Positions 1 through 6,266 of a DNA stretch of 7,148 nucleotides are shown in pieces; positions within the stretch are counted from its first letter, which is position 1, and each line of letters starts with the position of its first letter. The stretch comes from Modestobacter sp. Its GTDB lineage: Bacteria; Actinomycetota; Actinomycetes; Mycobacteriales; Geodermatophilaceae. A program made the position numbers and the translations under genes. The stretch is taken from NCBI GenBank assembly GCA_025966175.1, contig JAOPVN010000395.1:1-7148 (forward strand), in the 5' to 3' direction. The notes beneath the pieces are model-generated. The model saw only the letters and a list, made by a program, of their open reading frames with translations, ran no database searches and was not told where the DNA came from.

Positions 1-2090
1 GGGTGCCCGAGGCCGGTCAGCCACCCGCGCAGCACCCGGTGCAGGTGCTCGGCGCCGACGACCTCGCCCGGGTCGCCGAAGGCCCGCGGGTGCACCAGGA
101 ACCCGCGCTGCTGCGGGCCGCCGAGCGCGCCGTGCGAGCCCACGTGCGGCTCGAACGGGGAGGCCTCGTCGGTCTCGGGGTCGTAGCGGCTGTTGACGAC
201 GATGTCGGGGCAGGTGCGGAACGTCGACACCCGGGCGACCAGCGCCGCCGCGTGCTCCCCGTACGGCGCCAGCGGGTCCTCGCCGATGACCACGCCGGTG
301 GTCAGCCGGCGCAGCCCGTCGCGGCCGAGCACCACCGGCCCGGACTCCGCGGAGTGCACGAGCAGGAAGCCGACCCCGCCGTGGTCGACGAGCGAGGGCA
401 GCAGGTCCGGCCAGTGCCGCTCGATCGTCTCCAGCGGTACTCGCCCAGGGAGGTCGGGGAAGGCGATGTGGGCCATGTGACCGGAGACGGAGACGACGAC
501 GCCGGGCGCCACCCGGGTGACCGCCCCGTGCTCGCCGGCCGGGGTCACCGCCTCGCTCTCGCCGGCCCGCCCCACCCGGTCCCGCAGCCGCCGGGCGATC
601 AGCCCGCTGCCCTCGGCCAGCGCGGAGGTCATCTGCCACGCCTCGGCCGGCCGGCGGCTGTCGCCGACCGGGGCCGGGGGCAGCAGGCCGAGCAGCCGGC
701 GGCGGGGCACGGGGACGACGGGACCGCCGCACAGCCGGCCGACCAGCTCCTCGACGGTCTCGCCGAACCGGTCGGCGAAGGTCTGCCCCTGGGTCTGCCC
801 GTGGTCGGACAGGCACACCAGGTGGTAGCGGCGGGGGGCCAGCTGGGCGGCCCGCCAGAGCCGACCGATCTGCTGGTCGATGCTGCGGAGCACCTCGAGG
901 GTGTCGAACCGCTCGATGCCGGAGTGGTGGGCGACCTCGTCGTAGCCGAGGAAGTCGGCGTAGACGACCGGCCGGCCGGCGAGCATGTCCTCGAGGATCG
1001 CGTTGACGACGACGTCCCGGGCGATGACCGTCGTCCCCGGCCGGGCCAGCGGGTAGATGCCGCCGCGCTTGACCCGCGGCCGGACGTCGGCGCGGCGCTG
1101 CCGGGCCGCGGCGACCAGCTCGCGGTAGACGTCGGCCAGCGAGACGCCCAGGGTGCGCAGCGCGTTCACCGGGTTGGCGAAGTAGGCGTAGTAGCCGGCG
1201 CCGATCCGGTCCCGGCTGCTGCGTTCCCGCCGTGATCCCTTGGCGACGACGACCGCCAGCGAGCTCATCGTCAGCGACACGTGCGCCGCGTCGCCGGTGA
1301 ACAGGTTCCCCCGACCGGCGCCGTCCCCGGCGAGCAGCCCGCGGCCGTCGGAGTGCTGCCGCTCGATCTCGGCGGCGTCCTCGGGGCGGGAGACCGAGAC
1401 CACCTTGTCGCGCGCCTTGTCGTACCAGCGGAAGCCGACGATGTCCTCGTTGGAGCCGTGCAGGATGCCGCAGACGCTGGCTCCGGTCTGCGAGCTCCAG
1501 TCGGTGTGCCAGGGGCGCAGCACGTGCGTGCCGGTGCGCAGCCAGGCGGCGAGGGTGGGCATCGAGCCGTCCCGGACGGCGCGCCGGGCGACGTCGTGCC
1601 CCAGCCCGTCGATCTGCAGGAACAGCACCCCGGGCGGGCACTCGCCCGGGGCGCCGGCGGTGCGGCGGCGGCGGGCGCGGCGGAAGAAGACCTCGTCCTC
1701 GTTGATCGCCAGCGCGCTGCTGATCACCCCGGCGATGCCGGCCATGGCCACCGCGACGACGAGGCTGGTCTGGAACGAGTGCACCTCGACGCCCGGGATC
1801 GCGTTGAAGACGGCGAGCACGCCGGCGCCCATGATCAGGAAGCTGCCCAGGCCGAGGGTGAAGAAGGCGATCGGCAGCGCGATCCGCATGACCAGCGGCC
1901 AGCCGAGCGCGGCGAGCAGGCCGAGCAGCAGCGCCGCGACCGGCGGTTGCCACCAGGAGTGCAGCGCGAACCCGGACAACCAGTCGTCGAGCACGATCAG
2001 CGCGCCGGTGACGAACGCCCAGACGAGCAGCAGCCGGGCCAGGGTGCGGCCGGTGCGCAGGACCCGGCCGGGGGAGTGGGTCTCGCTCAC
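1..2090 (-). CDS. Holin-like four-TM domain fused to alkaline-phosphatase-superfamily phosphoesterase (3' end outside window)
   Basis: The frame is open from a GTG at 2088-2090 to the window edge: 696 full codons and no stop. Residues ~15-35, 50-68, 71-97 and 107-128 are hydrophobic. Their pattern (a 'LPIAFFTLGLGSF' stretch, then 'IPG' before the last helix) fits the four-helix YvlD/phage-holin IV family (PF04020). A strongly basic stretch follows (137-143). The rest reads as an alkaline-phosphatase/nucleotide-pyrophosphatase-type domain: IDGLG with D161; a nucleophile region SSQTGAS (199-205, T202 or a nearby Ser); D379 and D384-x3-H388; SDHG with D429/H430; GSHG with H653. This set fits a two-metal phosphomonoester or diester hydrolase. 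The substrate is unknown, and lipid-linked phosphate is a guess from the DedA neighbour. The start overlaps the DedA stop codon (GTGA) and has no strong ribosome-binding site, so coupled re-initiation is likely. The holin-like label does not imply lysis. Confidence 0.85.
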   Translation of the reverse strand, partial: MSETHSPGRVLRTGRTLARLLLVWAFVTGALIVLDDWLSGFALHSWWQPPVAALLLGLLAALGWPLVMRIALPIAFFTLGLGSFLIMGAGVLAVFNAIPGVEVHSFQTSLVVAVAMAGIAGVISSALAINEDEVFFRRARRRRTAGAPGECPPGVLFLQIDGLGHDVARRAVRDGSMPTLAAWLRTGTHVLRPWHTDWSSQTGASVCGILHGSNEDIVGFRWYDKARDKVVSVSRPEDAAEIERQHSDGRGLLAGDGAGRGNLFTGDAAHVSLTMSSLAVVVAKGSRRERSSRDRIGAGYYAYFANPVNALRTLGVSLADVYRELVAAARQRRADVRPRVKRGGIYPLARPGTTVIARDVVVNAILEDMLAGRPVVYADFLGYDEVAHHSGIERFDTLEVLRSIDQQIGRLWRAAQLAPRRYHLVCLSDHGQTQGQTFADRFGETVEELVGRLCGGPVVPVPRRRLLGLLPPAPVGDSRRPAEAWQMTSALAEGSGLIARRLRDRVGRAGESEAVTPAGEHGAVTRVAPGVVVSVSGHMAHIAFPDLPGRVPLETIERHWPDLLPSLVDHGGVGFLLVHSAESGPVVLGRDGLRRLTTGVVIGEDPLAPYGEHAAALVARVSTFRTCPDIVVNSRYDPETDEASPFEPHVGSHGALGGPQQRGFLVHPRAFGDPGEVVGAEHLHRVLRGWLTGLGH

Positions 2091-2743
2091 GGCTGCTCGC
2101 ACCCGGCCGGCAGATTCACTTTCGGCGCCGAAAGTGAATCGGACGGCGTCGCGCGCTTGGCGCGGTGGTGGGAGATCAGGTTCAGCACGATCCCGACCAC
2201 CAGGACCAGCAGCGTGGCGATCAGCGTCGCGATGAGCGGGGAGTCGAAGATGCCGCCGCTCAGCACGCCGAGCAGCGCATAGCCCCCCGCCCAGACCAGC
2301 GCCGCGGCGAAGGAGGCGGGCAGCAGCCGGCGCCACGGGTAGGCCAGCGCGCCGGCGGCCAGCAGCACCGGGATGCGGCCGGCGGGCAGCAACCGGCCGA
2401 CGACGACGATCTGCCAGCCGTGCCGGCGGAACTGCTCGCGCACCTCGTCGATCCGGTCGGCGTGCTGGCCGCGGGCGACCCAGCGCACCGCCGCGGGGCC
2501 GCCGAACCGGCAGATGGTGAAGGTGAGGACGTCGCCGGTGAAGGCGCCCAGCGTCGCGAGCAGGATCACCAGCGGCAGGGACAGGTGGTCGGTGGTCAGC
2601 GCGACGGCCGCGGCGGCGCCGACGACGGCCCCGGTGGGCACGATCGGGACGACGGAGCCCAGCAGCACCCCGCCGAAGAGCACGGGGTAGCCCAGCGAGC
2701 TGCCGTCGGTCCAGCTGGAGGCGAGCACGTCCTGGGCGGTCAT
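2087..2743 (-). CDS. DedA-family (SNARE-associated/VTT) integral membrane protein
   Basis: This is a 218-residue protein, a normal length for DedA (PF09335). Landmarks in order are: a re-entrant-loop-like segment 'VVPIVPTGAVVG' (31-42), GAFTGD (66-71), 'RFGG' (79-82), the basic signature VGRLLPAGR (115-123, with R117 and R123), and a hydrophobic C-terminal helix at about 169-190. DedA proteins move lipids across the cytoplasmic membrane; some recycle undecaprenyl phosphate and others act on phospholipids, and they depend on the proton gradient. The acidic residues usually found in or before the first loop (E in the membrane, D in PGD/E) are absent here, so this is a divergent subtype. I chose the ATG at 2741-2743 over upstream in-frame starts because the protein then begins at the family N-terminus, ATGA overlaps the MBL stop, and GAGGG sits 6 bases upstream. 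The last 28 residues are a hydrophilic tail containing a 28-bp palindrome. Confidence 0.88.
   Translation of the reverse strand: MTAQDVLASSWTDGSSLGYPVLFGGVLLGSVVPIVPTGAVVGAAAAVALTTDHLSLPLVILLATLGAFTGDVLTFTICRFGGPAAVRWVARGQHADRIDEVREQFRRHGWQIVVVGRLLPAGRIPVLLAAGALAYPWRRLLPASFAAALVWAGGYALLGVLSGGIFDSPLIATLIATLLVLVVGIVLNLISHHRAKRATPSDSLSAPKVNLPAGCEQP
2113..2140. repeat. Perfect 28-bp palindrome inside the DedA coding sequence
   Basis: The half-site GATTCACTTTCGGC is followed directly by its exact reverse complement, giving 28 bases with no mismatch; the next flanking pair (2112/2141) does not match. It is about 50% GC in a region of about 70% or more. On the minus strand it begins exactly on a codon boundary and encodes DedA residues 202-210 (DSLSAPKVN) plus the first base of codon 211. 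As RNA it could form a 12-bp stem with a GCGC loop. It ends 22 bases upstream of the GTG of the following gene. No U-run follows it, so it is not a typical intrinsic terminator. It could be a dispersed palindromic element, a protein-binding site, or an RNA hairpin tuning coupled translation. Confidence 0.9.
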
Positions 2744-3657
2744 CCGGTGCCCTCGGACCCGGCCGGCCCGTCGACCGGGGACGGCGGGGGGACCGGGGCC
2801 GGCAGCACGACCGGGGCCGGCAGCACGACCGGGGTGCCCGGGGTGGTCAGCGCGACCTGGGTGGTCGCCCCGCCGGCCGCGGCCAGGGCCGTGACGTCCG
2901 CGGCGAAGCGGCGCGGCGGTTCGGTGAGCAGCATCCGCATCCGGGCGCGCCACGGGTTGGGGAGCGAGGTCATCCCGGCGACGGCGAAGGTGCCCCAGTG
3001 CACCGGGACGACGACGTCCGGGCGCAGCTGCTGCACCGCGGCGGCCGCACCCGCCGGGTCCAGGTGCCCCGGACCGAGGTCGGGGCCCCAGCCCCAGACC
3101 GGCAGCAGGGCGATGTCGATCCCGTCGGCGCCGAGGTCGGTCATGCCGGGGAACAGGTCGGTGTCCCCGGCGGCGTACACCGTCGTCCCGTCGCCGGAGA
3201 GCAGGTGTCCGACCGCCGGGGCGTGCGGACCGTGGGTGAGCTGCGGGCCCCAGCGGTGGGCGGCGTGGTCGGCGGAGGTGGCGGTGACGGTGAGCCCGCC
3301 GGAGGTGAGGCTCTCACCCGGCGCGAGCTCCTCGACGGCGGTGAACCCGTGCCGGCTCAGCCACCGGCCGGCGCCGCGCGGGACGACGATCGGCGTGCTG
3401 CGGCCCAGCAGCCGCAGCGAGCGCAGGTGCAGGTGGTCGTTGTGCAGATGCGAGATGACCACCAGGTCGACCCCGGACCAGGTCTGCGGCGCCAGCGGCG
3501 GCACGGCGCGGCGCAGCGGGCCGAGCCGGACGGTGAGCAGCGGATCGGTGAGCACGGTGGTGCCGGCGAGCTCGACCCGCACCGTCGAGTGGCCGAGGAA
3601 GTGCAGGGACGGGGCGCTCACCACCCCAGTATCGGCGCCGATCACGCCGGGGGTCAT
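2740..3657 (-). CDS. Metallo-beta-lactamase-fold hydrolase, UlaG/NAPE-PLD-like
   Basis: This is a 305-residue protein. It carries the metal motif HLHNDH (H70, H72, D74, H75), an upstream TDP (D38), SADH (H131), GDTD (164-167, bridging D165), GHLDP (H198) and VHWGTF (H220). The order GDT - GHxDP - HWGTF is typical of Lactamase_B_2-type enzymes, which include N-acyl-phosphatidylethanolamine phospholipase D and UlaG relatives. A two-zinc hydrolase of phosphodiester or lactone-like substrates is likely; the exact substrate cannot be read from sequence. There is no signal peptide, so it is probably cytoplasmic or membrane-peripheral. The ATG at 3655-3657 shares one base with the upstream stop (TGATG), which favours this start. 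In-frame GTGs at 3645, 3624 and 3621 (first base) are alternatives, and the last would begin close to the conserved core. Residues ~274-305 form a Pro/Val/Ala-rich tail containing a duplicated VVLPAP unit. Its stop overlaps the DedA start (ATGA). Confidence 0.88.
   Translation of the reverse strand: MTPGVIGADTGVVSAPSLHFLGHSTVRVELAGTTVLTDPLLTVRLGPLRRAVPPLAPQTWSGVDLVVISHLHNDHLHLRSLRLLGRSTPIVVPRGAGRWLSRHGFTAVEELAPGESLTSGGLTVTATSADHAAHRWGPQLTHGPHAPAVGHLLSGDGTTVYAAGDTDLFPGMTDLGADGIDIALLPVWGWGPDLGPGHLDPAGAAAAVQQLRPDVVVPVHWGTFAVAGMTSLPNPWRARMRMLLTEPPRRFAADVTALAAAGGATTQVALTTPGTPVVLPAPVVLPAPVPPPSPVDGPAGSEGTG
2750..2754 (-). promoter_or_regulatory. Ribosome-binding site of the DedA gene
   Basis: Reading the minus strand, GAGGG lies 6 bases upstream of the ATG at 2741-2743, inside the end of the MBL gene. 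It is the clearest Shine-Dalgarno match among the internal junctions. It helps select this DedA start over upstream in-frame starts that would overlap the MBL gene extensively. Confidence 0.6.
2791..2834. repeat. 18-bp direct tandem repeat (about 2.4 copies) in the tail of the MBL gene
   Basis: The unit GACCGGGGCCGGCAGCAC occurs at 2791-2808 and again, identically, at 2809-2826. It is followed by the first eight bases of a third copy. Eighteen bases is six codons, so copy-number change would keep the frame. It encodes the repeated VVLPAP peptide in the proline-rich C-terminal tail of the hydrolase, away from the catalytic core. Confidence 0.9.
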
Positions 3658-6266
3658 CAGACTTCGGCGCGCGGGCGCGGCACCGTGATCGGCGCGACCA
3701 CGGCGGAGGAGGGGTGCCGCAGCAGCGCGGCGACCTGCGGGGCGATGAGCCCGGTGGGCAGCGCCGGCCCGCAGACGGCCACCATTCCCTGGGTGCGCAG
3801 CTCGACGAGCATCTCGGTGGTGGCGACCTCCTTGGCCACCGTGGCGACCTCGAACATGCGGGCGCTGCTGGCGATCGCCCCCAGCACCTGCAGCGTCCGC
3901 CTGCTGTCGCCGCGGGACGGCAGGTTCCGGACGTCGACCATGACGACGTCCAGCGGCAGCCGCCCGAGCTGGGACCACAGCGAGGAGCCCATGCCGTAGT
4001 CGTCCAGCCCGAGCTGGACCCCGGCTTCGTGGACGGTGTGCAGTGCGGGGATGAGTGCGGCCGAGGACGTCTGCAGGACCTCCTCGGTGAAGAACAGGGT
4101 CAGCCGGCGCGGGGCCATGCCGGCACTCGCCAGGGCGGCGGTCACCTCGCCGGGCAGTTCGTCGGCGTGCACCAGCCCGGCCGGCAGGTCGACGGCGACG
4201 AGGAGATCGTCGTCCATCTCGACCACGTCGGCGCAGGCCTGGGTGAGGAGCCAGTGCTGGAGCGCCGCGGTCTTGCCCTGTCGTTCGGCGGCGGCCCACA
4301 GCTCCGGGGCGGGGAGCACACCCAGCTCGCCGTGCACCCACACCGGGTGGGCGTGCACGGCGGCCAGGATGCCGGTGTCGCCGTTGGCGATGAGGTCGAA
4401 GCGCAGCTGCACCTCGCCGTCGGCCAGCGCCGCGGCGACGTCACTGGTGGCCGCGGCCAGGGCCACCCGGTCCTCGGTGTGCACCCGCCAGCAGCCCTTG
4501 CCCGCCTGCTTCGCCGAGCGCAGCGCGGTGTCGGCCTGCCGGAAGGCGAGCTGGCCGCCGCCGGGGTGCACCCGGCACAGGCCGACGCTGGCGCCCACGG
4601 AGAAGATCCGGGCGCCGACGCGGAAGGGCTGGGCGAGCACGTCGACGACCCGCTGGGCAGCCTCGACCGCGGCTTCCTCGGCGCCGGCCATCAGCACGGC
4701 GAACTCGTCACCGCCGAGCCGGGCGACCAGGTCGTCGGCGCGCAGCAGGCCCTGCAGACGGCGGGCGACCTCGACCAGCAGCAGGTCCCCGGACTCGTGG
4801 CCGGCGGAGTCGTTGACCGCCTTGAACCCGTCGAGGTCGAGCACCAGCAGGCAGCGTTCGCCGGCGACGGCGGACAGCGCGGCCATCTCCTGGAAGAGCA
4901 TGGCGCGGTTGGGCAGCCGGGTGAGGTGGTCGGTGAACGCCATCCGCTCCAGCTCCCGCTCGCGGCGGCGGCGGGTGGTGACGTCGCGCAGGTGCAGCAC
5001 CCGGCGGCCGCTGCCCGGCCGCTCGTGGTGGGTGACCTCCAGCTCGCGCGGTTCACCGTCGGCGTTGGGCACCCGCAGGTGCAGCGACGGGGAGACCTCG
5101 CCGACGGCGGTCAGCTCCAGCCGGACCCGGGGCCGGTCCTCCTCGTGCAGCAGGTCGAGCAGCACCGGGTGCGGGTCGGTGTCGAGCACGCCGAGCAGGG
5201 TGCGGGCGGCGGGGGAGGTGAACTCCAGCCGGAGCTCGCCGTCCACGATCGCGACGCCGTCGGAGCTGGCCTCCACCAGCCCGCGGAAGTCCTCCTCGCT
5301 GCGCAGCAGGTCCTCGCGGATCCGGCCGCTGGCCCGGATGCGGTCCAGCATGCGCGCCAGCAGCAGCACGATGAGCACCGCACAGCCGGCGGTGGCGCTG
5401 GCGGGGAGGGGCATGTCCAGCAGCAGCGTGGCGACCAGGGTCACCGGGACGCCGAACAGTGCCCCGATGGTGATGACCAGCCCGACGACGTTGATCGCCG
5501 AGGCCGGAGTCGTCCGCTCCTCGTGGGTGCGGGTCGGGGCCAGCTCCACGGCCACCACGCCGGCGACCATGGCCAGCACGGTGGCGACGTCGGCCGCGCT
5601 CTCGAACAGCTGACCCGGCCGGACCATGACGATGGCGAGCAGCCCGGAGGAGAGGCCGAGCAGCGTCGTCATCACCAGCATGGCGGTGGCCGAGCGGCGC
5701 AACGCGACGGTCGAGACGGTGCACAGCGCGCCGGCCAGGCCGACGGCGATCGCCGGGTAGAGGCCGTAGGCCAGGACGAGCGGCTGGCGCGGACCGGCCA
5801 CGGCGCCGCTGCTCACCGCCCGGTGCAGGACGAGCACGTCGGTGAGGACGAGGAGGGCGACGGTCACCGCCAGGCCGTCGAGCGCGAGGACCGGCCAGCG
5901 GGTGCCGTGCGAGCGGACGGCGAGCAGGGCGCAGGCGACGGTCGGGCCGAGAACGGTGAGCACGAGCAGCGCGTCGCCGGCGGCCAGGTCGCCGAAGGAC
6001 CCACCGAGCCCGGTGCCGGTGAGGAAGCTGGCCAGCGCGAAGACCAGCGCGCTGGTGCCGAGGACCTGCCAGGGGCGCCGGTCGTCCACGGCGAGCTCGG
6101 GCACCCGCCGGCTCACCCGCCACGCGCAGACCAGGGCGACGGCGGCCAGCACCAGGTTGTCCCACTGGGGGAAGGAGCCCTCGGGGCTGAACGGGACGGC
6201 GACGGCCAGCCCGGCGAGCCCGGCCAGCGCGGTCAGGACGAGGGAGCGGAGCCCGGGCGCGTTCAT
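3657..6266 (-). CDS. Membrane-bound PAS-GGDEF diguanylate cyclase with degenerate C-terminal EAL domain
   Basis: The protein has 869 residues. About ten hydrophobic helices fill residues 8-305 (near 8-25, 36-53, 66-86, 96-116, 123-146, 162-187, 192-214, 222-242, 256-284 and 288-305), a MASE-like sensor I cannot assign to a named family. A PAS-like domain (~323-430) and a short charged linker follow. The GGDEF domain (~440-600) looks active: DHLTRLPNR (446-454), D477/D479, FKAVND (481-486), GGDEF at 518-522, and an RxxD inhibitory site (R509-D512) five residues before GGDEF. It should make c-di-GMP from GTP with product feedback. The EAL domain (~610-850) is degenerate: aligned with the neighbouring EAL, catalytic E becomes H638, N becomes D693, metal E becomes F725, K becomes M776 and the late E becomes K812; only DDYGMG (755-760) persists. 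It is therefore unlikely to hydrolyse c-di-GMP. Its ATG overlaps the upstream stop (ATGA). Confidence 0.92.
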   Translation of the reverse strand: MNAPGLRSLVLTALAGLAGLAVAVPFSPEGSFPQWDNLVLAAVALVCAWRVSRRVPELAVDDRRPWQVLGTSALVFALASFLTGTGLGGSFGDLAAGDALLVLTVLGPTVACALLAVRSHGTRWPVLALDGLAVTVALLVLTDVLVLHRAVSSGAVAGPRQPLVLAYGLYPAIAVGLAGALCTVSTVALRRSATAMLVMTTLLGLSSGLLAIVMVRPGQLFESAADVATVLAMVAGVVAVELAPTRTHEERTTPASAINVVGLVITIGALFGVPVTLVATLLLDMPLPASATAGCAVLIVLLLARMLDRIRASGRIREDLLRSEEDFRGLVEASSDGVAIVDGELRLEFTSPAARTLLGVLDTDPHPVLLDLLHEEDRPRVRLELTAVGEVSPSLHLRVPNADGEPRELEVTHHERPGSGRRVLHLRDVTTRRRRERELERMAFTDHLTRLPNRAMLFQEMAALSAVAGERCLLVLDLDGFKAVNDSAGHESGDLLLVEVARRLQGLLRADDLVARLGGDEFAVLMAGAEEAAVEAAQRVVDVLAQPFRVGARIFSVGASVGLCRVHPGGGQLAFRQADTALRSAKQAGKGCWRVHTEDRVALAAATSDVAAALADGEVQLRFDLIANGDTGILAAVHAHPVWVHGELGVLPAPELWAAAERQGKTAALQHWLLTQACADVVEMDDDLLVAVDLPAGLVHADELPGEVTAALASAGMAPRRLTLFFTEEVLQTSSAALIPALHTVHEAGVQLGLDDYGMGSSLWSQLGRLPLDVVMVDVRNLPSRGDSRRTLQVLGAIASSARMFEVATVAKEVATTEMLVELRTQGMVAVCGPALPTGLIAPQVAALLRHPSSAVVAPITVPRPRAEV

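Noticed and set aside
1700..2090. Phage origin for the holin-like domain
   Set aside because: The holin-like segment is fused in frame to a phosphatase domain and sits in an operon with no phage genes; the PF04020-type family is common in chromosomal membrane proteins.
2113..2140. Palindrome as an intrinsic transcription terminator
   Set aside because: No run of T follows the stem on either strand, and it lies inside a gene whose stop overlaps the next start, so strong termination here would cut the operon.
3..2282. Open frames on the plus strand opposite the phosphatase gene
   Set aside because: They are antisense to a clearly recognisable phosphoesterase frame and encode repetitive Arg/Pro/Gly-rich sequence without family features.
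3631..3642. 12-bp palindrome ATCGGCGCCGAT near the start of the MBL gene
   Set aside because: Short GC-centred palindromes like this are expected by chance in such GC-rich coding DNA; it does not share the half-site of the 28-bp palindrome beyond the common CGGCGCCG core.
3658..4341. N-terminal extension of the MBL frame up to 4341, and of the DedA frame up to 2953
   Set aside because: Both extensions overlap the upstream gene by hundreds of bases and encode Arg/Gly/Pro-rich sequence; the conserved domains begin at the ATGs at 3657 and 2743.
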